A stretch of 64,000 nucleotides of DNA from Chrysopilus asiliformis (Eukaryota > Arthropoda > Insecta > Diptera > Rhagionidae), in contig OZ035960.1 in assembly GCA_964034945.1 (NCBI GenBank), positions 12,283,457-12,347,456 on the forward strand. Direction: 5' to 3'. The translations under genes were made by a program, and so were the position numbers. Below are positions 49,101 to 61,094 of this stretch, one piece after another. Each line of letters begins with the position of its first letter. Positions within the stretch are counted from its first letter, which is position 1. The notes beneath the pieces are model-generated. The model ran no database searches. It was not told where the DNA came from and worked only from the letters and a program-made list of their open reading frames with translations.

Positions 49101-52100
49101 GTATAATAGAAATTGAAAAGAATAATTTGAAAATTCAAAAAGTTTATGAATTTGATGAACTTTATGTAAATTCAAAGGAATTGTTTCGAAGTAAAGGATT
49201 CACGATATCAAAATAGAGCCTTTGGGTATTTTGAAAATGTTTGTAATCGATTAGGTAGGAAAACAAACAAAAAATCTGATATTCATTAAAAAATGTATTA
49301 TGTAGAAATAACAGACATTTGTCGTGCTTCAAAGCAATTTCAGCAAAAGTCTTTAAAACAAATCAACTTTAATTGATGTAAACATTTTTTTTGCAATAAA
49401 GATATTATTAATAAAATAAGTATAAACTATAAGTTCAATATTTACCAATCCATTAGGCATTGTCTGCTGATGTATATTTAAATACTGATAGTGATCATTA
49501 TAGCCAGTAGTTGGGAAACATCTCATTTTTGGCCGCAATGAAAACAAGAAGGCAGAATCATTTCCTATTGACAAACAATAAAACGAATATATGATGATGA
49601 ATAGATAGAAGCGAAAAAAGGGATTTTGATGACATATATTATGGTAATAAAGAAGTAAAATTAAAAGTCAAAATGTTTTTTTTGCCTCACCAACAAAATT
49701 AGGACTTAGTGACCATGAAGCAGGCGCGAATCCACCAAAGATATAGCCATTCGTATCCTCAACTATGATTACAGTTGGCCCTTGATCCATGATACGCCCC
49801 AATAGTGTGGAGAAACTTTCGCCATGAATTTGTGATGAGAACACAAATCGCCATTTGGCACGGAATTCAGTTGGCAGATTTGAATTGATAAATAGCATTT
49901 GTGACATGTCTGTGAAGGCTGGATAGTCGGGAACATATTGCAGTCCTGTAATTTTCCAAATTTATATAATTTTATTCATTGATTCAAAAGAACGTCTTTT
50001 TTCGTATTTCTCTGTGTATGTTTAAATTGAATTGAATTTTTTTTCTAGTGTATTTGAATTACCTTCGCATGATGGCAATAAAATTGCGTCATTCGACAGG
50101 CTTCTGGGACGTACAACGACTGTTGCCTCCTCCTGTGGACTTTTTGTGGCACGATAGTTATATAGGTGGGTAAAGACTTCTTCCAGCATCCGTAAAAATG
50201 TTGGATTCTGTTGGAGCCATCGTTCGGCATCTTCTCGGGTTACTTTTTGTGTGCCCTGTCTGACAACATCGTATGCTAAACTTTCAGCTAATTTCTGTAT
50301 ACATTCCTTAATTATACGGAAGCCTTTACTCTCCCAGGATTTGTACTCGTTACCAGATTGTAATCTTAAAGCTCTCATATAACTGCTTACTACGGCTTCA
50401 ACATACTAAAATCGAAACAAAAACATGACAAATTAACAAAAACAAAAATGTTTTTTTAGAACATTGGAAAACTTGCAATTGGGACATAAAACTTTTTTAA
50501 TGAAGATTAAAACAATATTTGCGAAAGTATCTAGAAAGACAGGAATCATTATTTTATACCATCGGGGGCCTAGGCTCAGCGAAATTGGCGCAAAACTGTG
50601 AAAGTTATCGTGTTCACAGATCAATAGACGGACATGCCAAAATTACAGTAACGTTCCTAAAATTTCTTGCCCTTCACCCTCCGATTCGCAAAATTCTTGT
50701 GTACCTTAAAAATTAAAACTCGGGTTAAATACATACTTCTAACGGCCAATTTATTCACTAGGAGTTAAATCGCCTTAACTCCCTTAACTCACCTTTTACA
50801 TGGAAAATAACACTAGCTAACTCCCTTAACTCACTAACTCGGCTTAACTCCTAGTGAATAAATTAGGGGTAAAGGAATAAAGCCTTTTTTAGAAGACCAT
50901 AAATTTGAAGATCTTTTTTTGAAAAAAAGAGGCTTGATATTTTTTTTAAATAAGAGGGTCTCATAAAATTGTTAGCGATCTTTGGATTTAACAAAAAAGC
51001 TAGCAACCCACCCTCTCCTTCCCCCCTTCACCCCTTCCCCCCAGCAATCTGTAACTTTTTTTAAGGCCTACTTTTTTTTTTTTTTTTTTTAATAAATAGG
51101 TTGTAATCAATTCTAAATCAATCCAATTGGATTTACCAAACTAGTTCTAAAATTTCACAGAAATTCTACTAAAAATTGACTTTAATATGCCAGTAGATAT
51201 TTTTAGTTCTAACACCCGCTCTCCGATAACTATAATAGATATTTATATTACCTCGTCAATGGAAATGTAACGCAACAAATCTTAAAAAAAAACATATCCA
51301 GTTTTCATGTTAAGAAATCCTTGCATGATTAAATTTCACTGACAAATATAATGTAAATAGGTTGACTTCATGAGGTTTAATTCACTTTCATCAAAATATA
51401 ACCTACCACACATGGTGTCACATTACTTTAATGGAAATAAATATTTTTTTTTACAGAGAAATCAAATTTCTGACGAACATAATTTCGACAAATATAATTT
51501 ATTGACAAGTACAGGTTACATGAATGTCTGGATGAATATCTACGAATAAAAGCAAATAATAACACCACTCCATTGATGGCACAGGATTTCAATGTTATTT
51601 TCCTGAAATATCAATCAAAACTGAGTAAATAACAAAAGCATGAATTTTCAAAATAGATTTCCTCGAATAATCCAATGGTGATAATAACAAAAGTGAAATA
51701 GGACTGAATCGTTGCTTATTGCTTGTTAAAAAAACACAAAATAATGGGATGCAATGAATTTAGAATTGCGTGGTGATTGTACGTGGGTTATCAATAATAA
51801 ATTAAAGTAAAAAATATGTTTTCGAAGCAAAAAGTGTTGGGGGCGGAGAGAAAGGCCTGAAATTAGCGTTACGTATGTAGTAGATACACAGAGCTTCTAT
51901 AGAACAGAGGTTAAAATCACACTGGGCGACAAAAATATGGAGTGAAATATGGGATTTTATCATTAGCTCGAAAGCTTTACGAAAGCTTTTTTCTGCTTGT
52001 GCTAATGATAAAGTCCCATATTTCACGCCATATTTTTGTCGCTCAGTGTCAATTTTAACCTCTGTTCTATAGAAGCTCTGTGGTAGATAGTCCCCTTATG

Positions 52101-55100
52101 TAGATTGTACAACAGGGAAAGGGAAGAGAATAAGTACAGTAATCCCTCCAACTGTGCGGTAGATACGTTTCACAAAAAGAGCGCGCATACCGAAACCGCG
52201 CACTGTGAACCCTACTTTGTATGAAATTTTGGGGTTAGGAACATGTTTTTTTAAACGAAAATTATAAAAAAACCGCGCAGCTGCGAAATTTTTACCGCGC
52301 AGTTCGAAATTTTTAGATTAAAAACTTAACCGCGCAGTTGCGAAACCGCGCAGTTAGAAACCGCGCAGTTGGAGGGATTACTGTACTCAAGTCAAAATCT
52401 AAGCTCACGCCCGCGAAAATCCTGTTAGCGTGTACGAAACGCCAGTAAAGCTGGCTCTGACGAAGGTTAACTGCTTCCGAAAATCAACAAAACAGAGTTA
52501 CAAATTAATTTATGCCCCAAAAACAGTTTGTGAGCCCCAGGAAATCAATTCAGAAAATGGTTTTTTCGACGATCGAAAATTTGAAAACCATTTTTAGAGG
52601 ACAGATTTGGAGAGCTGCCAAAATCAGAAGCAACTACGCATTTCGGGCTTCCCTTAATTACGCCCTTGTAAAGGGGGGTTTTAAACCATTCCTGACCAAC
52701 ACATACACTAAACCCCCGCATTACGGAGTTGATAGGTTCTCTGAAAATTCCGCGTAAATCGAGCTATAAGAAAGCATGTAAAAATAGGGATTCGGTCCCG
52801 AAATCGCGAACACAAACTGGTGGTAAGCAGGTTTTTATTTTGTTTCATATATATAGATATATATGTACTATTAACAAAAACCATACATTTTTTTTAGGTA
52901 TCACATCTCTAAAACTTTATAGCAACTTATTCAAAATTTTTCTCGCTTAATTAATATGCTGTTCCAAGTGACGCCATTCGTAATTATTTTAAAGGACTGT
53001 GCTAACATATGCGATCAAAATACTTGATCTAACCTATCAAAACCTTCGTAGTTTCGCCGATATACATTATCTTTGCAAGACAAAAAAAAACTTTTTGCCG
53101 CAAAAGTCGTGTCCAACTTTAAGAATTTTCATCCGCGTTAAAGTGAATCCGCGTAGAACGAAACTGTGTAAATGCGGTCTGTATCTGAAAGTTGAAATTT
53201 TTTGTGTACCACTGTATGTCAAAGCTGAAATTTTATTTTGCATGTTTTTTATTTCTGAGCCCATTACGAACCTCCAGGCTTTTATCCTTAATGGATTAAG
53301 AGCAGACATGTCTGTCCTTATAGAAGTAATCTTCCATATGAAAATATTTCTGGTGACAACTAATATGACAACTAGATAGTATGTCCTTTAGGCCAAAAAC
53401 TTGTGTACCTCTCTTTGTACAGTACTTTCTACGATGCTCCATTGTAACTGCACTCTTTATTGCAATTTTACTATAATTCCCTAATTCATCAATTACATTT
53501 CGAAAATTTCCCATTTTTATTACGAAAAATTTTCTTAAAAATATCGATAAAATCATTTAAATCTTTTTTTAGTTCATCTCTTAAAATTTTATACTGAAAA
53601 AGATTAATATTAATTGCACTGCCAGCAGAGTTTTGAGTATCAGATTACATCGACTTAAGGAATGGCATTTTTCACCCAATTAATATTCAACTTTATATGG
53701 AAATCTCCACTCATTTTCAAATTTACATGATGATTAATACATCATCTAGATGCTAGAAAATCATCTACCTACTCGTATATCCATTGTAGAATATAAGGCA
53801 TATCTTCTTTTAAATCAATTTTTAATACTAAAAATAACACCACTTCATATAGAAATTTACACAGTTAAAAATATTTACAACATTCAATGTTAGGAAAAAT
53901 TGTGCCAACTTTGAATGCTGTCAAAACACATCACGCATGTAAATTTAACCGAGTGTGAAATTACAATTCGAAGTGTAAAACAAAATTACATATTTGTTAT
54001 GTAAAATCACAAAATATTGCTGGAAAATCACAATTTCAGCTTATGTAAATTTACATCTCAGTGTAATCCAATCACAATTTCAATTCAAGTAAACTTCATA
54101 CGTGTTGTGTATTTTTACTACATTGGTGATGTAAAAAACTGACTGAGTTGATGAAAAATTACATTTCAGTGTTGTAAAACTATAATTGATTAGTGATTTT
54201 ACAACATCATAAATCATACTAATATATAAAAATGAGTTGGTGTCTGTCTGTCTGTCTGTTCCTCTTTCACGCAAAAACGGCTGAACCGATTGACTTGAAA
54301 TTTGGCATGAGTGTCTGTGGTAATTCTGGTTCCAACATAGGCATACGGAAAAGTAGCGCGAGGGGTGGGGGGGGGGAGTAAGGGGAGGGGGTAAAGTGAT
54401 TTCGAAACTTAGTTATTGCGCTATATTACTCTTTCGCGGGGAAACTACCGAGCCGATTGGCCTGAAGTTTAGCTCCAACATAGACCATCAAAAAAAAAAT
54501 TTAAAAAACTTGATCCGGCAACGACGGGTATGCAAGCTAGTGTAAAATATTTCCTTGATATTTTCCCTGAAAAAAAAATTGTTGAAATGAAAAAAAGTTT
54601 CATTTTGGCTTCGATTTTTTGCGCCATTTATCAGAACACTTTTAATATTGGAATTACGATTTTAGTCGTAGAAAATGTGTATATTTAAGGTATTTGTCCA
54701 CAACTTTAGTATTATCAGAATTATAAAATTACAACGATACACTGAATTACACACAAAAGTTGTGTAATTTCACAACAAACAAATGTCTTACATTCGTTTT
54801 TGTAAATGCAAAAAAAAAATTATAATTTTTACATTCTTTGTGTGATTAAAAATGTGTAATTAAAATAACAAAAAAATCAAAAAAAAAATTACAACTTTAA
54901 ATGTTGGAATTGAGGCATCATTTTTAACCGTGTTACGGATCTACTTTACACGTGAATTTCACAAGAAGACAAAAAAAACTTTCCAGGTTTCAAAATTGAT
55001 TTTTTCAAAATCAACACAAATGATGAACACAACTCGTCATCGTTTTCTCTTCCATCGCTTTACTTCCTTTTTTCGCCAAAATCTCCGGATGAATGAAGGA

Positions 55101-58100
55101 GATTATTGACGATTGGAAAGCCATCAAACAAAATATTTATCTAACAAAAAAGATTTCTCATTATTAGACTTTATCAACATCAATATCTCATCAGCTTCAT
55201 AAGACAAATTCAGTTTATTCAAGCCAATAGTCACACATTGGATAATTCTTTGATATTTTTATGGCGTGAAAATCTGCTATTATTTATAGCACGTGAGATA
55301 TCCTTAAAGTTGTAGAACGCTCTATAATGTGATAAAGATTCGAAACTAGAGGAAAAATTGATCCTCCTTTTTCGGACCCTTATTGAATCCGCATAATATC
55401 TCAAAGTACCAGGAAGACCGAGCCATGCTCAGCGACCTCAAAATCCTACTTTTGCTGATTTTTGGGGAAAAACTAAATTCACATTATCTTTGCAGAGCTT
55501 TTCCAGAGTTTTTAAATTCCCGGCCTAGAAAGCTAGAACTAAAACTAACGCGCGATAACAAAGTTTCATAGAAATCGGTTGAGTGGTTATTGAGTACTTG
55601 CTCTCACCGATTTTTGAAACGTTGTTTTGAGACATCAGGTGAGGGTTATCGAGGGGAGGGAAAATTCAGGTTTGTAGTGGAAAAATCGAAAGCCCCCTTA
55701 GTAATACTGTAAAGTTTCATTAAGATCGGACCACTCAATTCGAAGATACCAGGCGAGGGGAATTTTCTCAGAGGTGAGACCTATCTAGATCGATTCCTTG
55801 TCCCCGAAAATCCCTAACCCCCAAGTTTCGTGAAAAACGTTAGGCGGCTTTTCGAGATCGTTTGTGCAGACAGACAGACAGACATTCCTCGTATTATATT
55901 ATAGGATAAATTGAATCCGCATAATATTTTATTCATTCCGCTATCGCGCATGCAATTTTACATGAATTACGGTCCATTGATGGGATTACAACATGTGTAA
56001 GGTTTGTGACGACCTATCAACAGCAAAGATCACAATAGCAGATTTTTTTAAGGAAAAGCAAACTGAATAATCGCCAATTCCTAAACAGAAATCTAGACGG
56101 TTTAACACGCCTTTAATCCAAACTTTCAAATAAAGAAATCGCCATAAACTCTGCGGTAACATGAAGACAATTTATGTGTTGATCTTTGCGGGAAAATACA
56201 GCAAACGTCAAAGAAAGAATTCATTAAATGATAATAAACAGAAGACTATCATTCACAATTGAAATCGAACTCAAAGTCAAAATCGGCACATTTTATCGAC
56301 TGTGGCATAAGCTAAAAATAAATAGCTTTCACTTGCGTACAGAGGATGGTTTGTGGGCGAAACAGTAGGCGATTGGATATTAAAAAAAATGCGATTTCAG
56401 GTGCTAAGAGTGTGGAATGGGGATCGAAATCTCCAGAGAGAAATAAACATTGCTACGCTACCGATCTACCCGTGATTGACGACCGACTGAACTCTAGGAT
56501 TCGATTTAGATTTGGAATCGTTTTACGTCAGCAGAACAATACATATAAGTGGTGGCGGGCGGTATGGGTTTTTGGGCCCGGTTTTCTGGTATATCTGGTC
56601 ATCATAAGCAACAAGTTGCGGTGGTAGAATAATTTGTCCATGATTCCCGGTATCGAAAATAATGGCCATAAGAAATGCGCACCTTCCTAGGTGTTTTCAT
56701 GTCGACAACGAAGTAGTATTTTTATCTATGATTTCGGAGAATGGTTAGCATTTTCACAAATAACCACTTGATGTTTACGTTTCCCGCCTTTTGCGATAAA
56801 ATATATCAATGGATATTAGACTCTTGGGTGGACTTGAGTGTCACGTGACAGGGGGGAATAAGGCACTCCTTGGTGATTTAAATAATCGTTCTGTTTTTTT
56901 TTCCTTCTTCTTCATAATCATTTCTGGACTCGAAATGACCAATACTGTGTGACAAGAACAAAGAACAAGATGACAATTTCAGATAGGATCAAACTACTTT
57001 TGCCGAATTCTGTTGTTTTTTGTCGTTTAATTGATTGAGCTGAAAAATATGTAAATAAAAGTGTCATTACCCTCTTCACGCCGGGTGGTGGTGGTGGTGG
57101 TATGATGAAATGCCGCATGAAAAAGTCATTATTAAAACGTGGTTTTTAAAAATTATTGAATATCAATGATCGTTAGCCACAAAACGGTTATAAGTTCTCA
57201 AACAATCTTTTCAAGACAGGTACAAGGAGAAGTTTGCGAGTATTTAAGATACGATTCTCATTAGAACTTATCTAAATTTTATGCTCCATTTGCACTAATC
57301 GAAACTGCTAAAAGTTTTTGCCCTCGTTAAGTCATTTTGCAAGTGAACATTGCTGGAGTTCGCTCCGTACTTTTTTTTACACTAAAAATATATCAATTCA
57401 TTAATTTTTTTATAAATTTAATTGGCGAAAAGCGACAAAATTTCTGCGATTTTTCTTCAATGGAAACGAGGCTTTAGAAGATTGAGATCAAATCTAGAAA
57501 ATATTTTTAACATTAAGAAAGCATTTTTTATATATCCAGCACTTAATTTTTTGAAATACGAATTTTAGATGAGTACAGCACATTTAAATCGGTGACAACA
57601 TGATTCGATAAATTTACTTTAAAGATAGAAATAGACCCTGCGATGGTTGTACCGTCTTGTGTTGGACCGATATCGGGCCGACGCTTGTATACAGCACACA
57701 CACGATACGATTTACTTGCGATTTTGATCGAATAATCAGTTTGTACTAGCAAATATCACTCGAACAACACAGCACAGTGGTGAAATAATATCGTATCGAC
57801 GGTCGCATGGCAGACCACAAACGATACAATCTGCCGCATGCAACCGCAGGTTTTGGCTCAGCGACGTACGACCATGCGATATCGGGCCCAACCGTCATTT
57901 TGTGCGCACACACGATACAATTATCGCATGCGACCGCAAACTGGCCCGACGATTGTACCGACCATCGCAGCATCTATTTCCAGCTTAAGAAGTGAAGCAA
58001 CTAGACATTGATCCTAGGTTCTAGCATAAAAGCGCCCACCTAGGGCGTCATTTTTTTGAGAAGACGTGGAACTTTAGGCGACATTTCGAGATATTTGAAA

Positions 58101-59380
58101 GTCCGCTGCATGAAATTCGCACCCCACAAAAGACAAAACATAGAGATGAGCTTCTCGAACAACTGTTAGGTTAATTTAAGGTAGGCTTGTCTTTCCGTTC
58201 TTTTTCCCCAGACATTGTGCTCAAATTAAGGGAGAATTGTTAAGGTGTCCGGGCACTACTTTTCTAGGTCTGTATTTTACTGCCATGGGCGCATTTAAAA
58301 AGAACAAAAATCCCCAGACGCCCTTAAATAGAGCTCAACGTCCGAGAAAAAAGAGGGCAAGATGGCACCTCTAATTTAAGGGTACATTTGACCTTGGCAT
58401 TTAAAATTTTTCGCCTAATAATTTCTACCTGTATTCATTATTTTATTAAAAATCTTGCCTGTGCGGATTTTTTTCATGATTTCTTCCTATATGTCGGCGC
58501 ATCCGTTCAAGACTATCGTATCTATCTCGAGCTGTTCGAGAAAATTCTGACGTTTTTGTAAGTACGGTAAAACGGCAATATTACGACGAATTTTAGATTT
58601 TTTTTACTGATTTTGAAAGGAAATTGTCCAATCTGCAATTGTGAATCCTCAACATCTCAAAAAAGTTAAAGTTTTATTGTATTAGTTAAAGTTTTATTGT
58701 CGTAAGTCCAGTTACGATAGTCTTGCACGGAGGTGTTGATATGCAATTTATGCTTTTCATGAATTTCAAAAGCTGTAGTGAATTGTTTTTATGTCAAAGT
58801 CTTCTTAAGAATTGAACACTTATTATCTCTCTTTACCCAAAAAGTATCTCACGCGTAAGTAACAACCATAATCGAGACACACCGTTAAAATTTCATCCAC
58901 AATCAACAATTGTATTTGCAATTCAAATCTCATTTTGCCAATATGATTATTAGACACAAATCATTAAGATTATTACTTTCCATTTAATTAACAAAATCAA
59001 TGAAGTTATTCATAATGAATTTCATTTTAATTTCACTCTCACCATCTTGTTTACATATACCACCATTTTATTATTCAAAATGACATTTCTTTATATTTAA
59101 AAAAAATTTAAATACGTAATGACAAATTAATAATTCATAGTTGAAATGAACTTACCTCCTTAATTAGTGGATAAGCGATATCTGAGGTATCGGATTCAGG
59201 TTGTCCAAGGCTCGCTAACAGCACAGAGATTCGTTCGTCGATAGTACCACGCACACAATAAACATACAACTCAGCAAAACGTTGAAACTCAACAACCGTC
59301 GACCGAGACGCCAATGGACCGAACAAAAAATTCGTAATGTATTGCGCTAATCGGGGATCCATCTGGGAGCCCCAAAATTT
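46192..59380 (-). CDS. MEAK7: MEAK7 (TLDc-domain mTOR-associated protein), 5' end outside the window
   Basis: Exons in transcription order: 59380-59156, 50405-50063, 49945-49691, 49564-49446, 46544-46362 and 46305-46192 (stop TAA). Phases close (0,1,1,0,0) and give 412 residues. The TLDc domain spans the middle and end: WRFVFSSQIHGESFS, FGGFAPASW, TGYNDHYQYLN, MPNGLGMGGQHNYWGLW and VEVWAVG. The tail LDGNMEEKAILELAGRQQYS matches the MEAK7 C-terminus. Family knowledge: MEAK7 (TLDC1) is a lysosome-associated activator of an alternative mTOR signalling route and is N-myristoylated. The first exon here starts KFWGSQMDPR directly after an acceptor AG at 59382-59381, so an upstream exon with the true start is missing; human MEAK7 is 456 aa, so roughly 40-50 residues are absent. 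The 8.75-kb and 2.9-kb introns are full of repeats; the last intron is 56 nt. Confidence 0.92.
46734..48157. mobile_element. 1.4-kb TIR element with long inverted ends, in a MEAK7 intron
   Basis: Left ATTCAGGCCCATTTGC is the exact complement of the right end; imperfect pairing continues for about 120 bp (TTAAGTTGTG, TTAGCCTAC, TTGGTGCAAA). No transposase frame. It fills half of the intron between the exons at 46544 and 49446. Confidence 0.75.
48281..48518. mobile_element. Palindromic element with CCACGTTCGTG ends
   Basis: The ends CCACGTTCGTG and CACGAACGTG(TTAA) are inverted copies, with inner inverted blocks CATCGTGTACCAC and GTGGTACACGATG. TTA/TTAA at the borders recalls piggyBac-type targets but is not decisive. 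Confidence 0.6.
50748..50865. mobile_element. Short fold-back MITE (118 bp), in a MEAK7 intron
   Basis: The ends AATTTATTCACTAGGAGTTAA and its complement are near-perfect; inside, TTAACTCCCTTAACTCAC is repeated. Confidence 0.75.
51887..52082. mobile_element. Fold-back MITE with about 85-bp arms (196 bp)
   Basis: Arms starting CACAGAGCTTCTATAGAACA pair with the right half to within a few mismatches. GTAGATA is duplicated on both sides (51880-51886, 52083-52089). Confidence 0.85.
52137..52383. mobile_element. pogo/Tigger-like MITE (247 bp)
   Basis: The ends CAGTAATCCCTCCAACTG are perfect inverted copies flanked by TA (52135-52136, 52384-52385). CAGT..TCCCTC ends with TA targets are typical of pogo/Tigger-type Tc1/mariner relatives. 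The inside has repeated AACCGCGCAGTT units. Confidence 0.85.
53859..54933. mobile_element. TIR element with ACAGTTAAAAAT ends, interrupted by another repeat
   Basis: The left end CACAGTTAAAAAT and the right end (complement CACGGTTAAAAAT) enclose sequence full of TGTAAAATTAC-like words. A GACA-tailed repeat (54217-54541) sits inside it, so this element is older. Confidence 0.55.
54217..54541 (-). repeat. GACA-tailed interspersed repeat, copy 2 (inverted, nested)
   Basis: Reverse complement matches 63527-63898: CTAGCTTGCATACCCGTCGT-type 5' end, AGTTTCCCCGCGAAAGAGTA, C-rich tract, (GACA)n, and TATATTAGTATGATT at the 3' end. Confidence 0.75.
55400..55910 (+). mobile_element. Retroposed repeat with 17-bp target-site duplication
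   Basis: TTGAATCCGCATAATAT occurs at 55383-55399 and exactly again at 55911-55927. The insert ends with a (GACA)4 tract and ATTATATTATAGGATAAA. A long exact duplication with no TIRs points to target-primed insertion, as by LINEs or their SINE-like passengers. Confidence 0.8.
55928..57617. other. MEAK7 intron stretch, no gene recognised
   Basis: A 93-codon plus frame at 56346-56627 has no family motif. A (GGT)n tract lies at about 57085-57102. Confidence 0.45.
57618..57990. mobile_element. TIR element with GAAATAGA..CTGCGATGGT ends
   Basis: The left end AAATAGACCCTGCGATGGTTG and the right complement AAATAGATGCTGCGATGGTCG match imperfectly; inner ATCGGGCC and CACACACGATAC blocks are also repeated. 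No transposase. Confidence 0.65.
57991..59155. other. MEAK7 intron stretch, no gene recognised
   Basis: AT-rich; a short direct duplication TTAAAGTTTTATTGT occurs at about 58665-58700. Confidence 0.45.
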
Positions 59381-59954
59381 CTGCGAAAAAAGAAAATGAA
59401 ATGAAAAAGTGAAGGAAAAAATAAAACGTGAAAATAATTTTCTTTCTTAAACTTTTTTGTAGTAAGGTTGGGGGGGTGGTACATAATGAAAAGCGAACGA
59501 AAGTCAGGGTTGAAGACAGAAACTTACTCTCATTCAAACAACCAGAATCTTAGACTACGTGGAAAAATTTTACCTTGGAATATTAAATTTTAATACGTAA
59601 GGCAATCGTTTGTCAAATGAAGTTATCTATAGAAAAGGCTCTTTGATACTAAACGAAAGTAATTTGGGGAAACCTTTTCTCATTCAATAAAGGATGGAGT
59701 CATCCCGTATCGCGTCTGATAGGATTTCAATTGCCGGTTATTGTCGGTCCGAATATTTAAAAGTGAATAAACGCAACCTGGAAAAACGCTACCCCCGAGT
59801 GGACTACCTTAAAAAATCACCGTCTTATTTACACTTTTCTAAAGTGGAAGTGGAAAGGAGATACCATCGAACAAAAGATACGGATTTTTATTTTCTTAGA
59901 CAAAGTCGATATTATATAAGGTATTGTTACAATTAGAATATCTAGAATAATTAT
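59381..59954. other. Upstream of the first visible MEAK7 exon; no further exon found
   Basis: Minus-strand reading finds the acceptor at 59382-59381 but no upstream exon with a suitable frame and phase-0 donor. Confidence 0.5.
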
Positions 59955-60110
59955 TAGGGAGTGTCCATAAAATACGTCACACATTGGGGGGGAGTGTCTG
60001 CGCTACGGCGATAATAAATCCGATAGAAAAAATCATGAAAAAGCGCGGCGAGGGGAAGTAGGGTTGAAAGGGTTGAAAAAAAGCACGCATTTTTTGGCAA
60101 TTTCTTCAAA
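59955..60110. mobile_element. MITE family 2, partial copy
   Basis: Begins GGAGTGTCCATAAAATACGT and shares the CACATTGGGG- and AAAATCATGAAAAAGC-type text with 62571-62720. The far end was not found. Confidence 0.55.
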
Positions 60111-60182
60111 AACTTCTGTCTTACAGTACCAAAAAAATATGATGAATTTCCACCATCCCAAAGCTGTCAACGATCGGGCGGC

Positions 60183-60288
60183 CTGGAGTTTAGAGGACGG
60201 GCGGGAGTTTAGAGGGCTGGAGTTTAGAGGACGGGCTGGAGTTTAGAGGGCTGGAGTTTAGAGGACGGGCTGGAGTTTAGAGGACGGA
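60183..60288. repeat. GC-rich minisatellite
   Basis: Six copies of GGAGTTTAGAGG separated by ACGGGC(T) or GCT spacers. Confidence 0.9.
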
Positions 60289-60670
60289 AAATTCACTAAA
60301 GATAGAAAACACTTGATGAAAATCCATTCAGTGGTTCTTCAGAATATAGCAGAAGAGGGAATAAACTGTTCAAGGTGAGTAAATTTTAATGAGAAAAAAT
60401 TCTTTTGAGACACAATCTATATAATGGGGAAAGCTCGATCCAAATTCCTTCGGAGGTTTAAGAAATAGCCGATGAGGGGTAATCGGGATAGGATGAGGTA
60501 GATTTTTGTGGGCCGTTTATTCGACGATCTATCGAATAGTGAAACCCAGAACAAAAGACCTTCAAAGGACTGGGAAATTGCAGGCGCGGGGGTTAGAGAT
60601 GAGTAGAAATTTTCATATATCGTCGGCTGAGAGTTTAAATGTCGTACGCAGTTTTCGATGGTTTTAATGC

Positions 60671-61094
60671 CTGGAGCCCAATGAACGCAACGCGAACGCA
60701 GAAACTGTCACTTACAAGTTTGTCCCATAGAAATCATTTGAAGTGAGCACAGTGAACGCAGTGAACGCAACTACAACGCAAAAGTTTGCAAACTTCTAAC
60801 TTTGCCGCAGAATTCTGCGTTGACAGTTCATAAAGTGAGGTTGGGAAAATGTCGTTCGATTAAAAATTGATAGCCTTAGTGCAAAAAACAACAAATAACA
60901 ATCATAAAGACCAACAAAACAAATTATCGCTTCAAAATTATCCATTTTTGTAATTTTGCCAACTTTATACCACTTTATATTATGTCACTTTTAATACTTT
61001 ACGAGATGCCATTGGGCTCTGCCGCTGAAATGTTGCGCTGCGTGACAGTTCACAGCGTTGGAGTTGCGTTCGCGTTGCGTTCATTGGGCTCCAG
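60671..61094. mobile_element. MITE family 3, copy 2 (424 bp)
   Basis: Nearly identical to 39962-40385, same length, same CTGGAGCCCAATGAACG ends. Confidence 0.9.

Noticed and set aside
56346..56627. 93-codon open frame in a MEAK7 intron
   Set aside because: No motif; composition not convincing.
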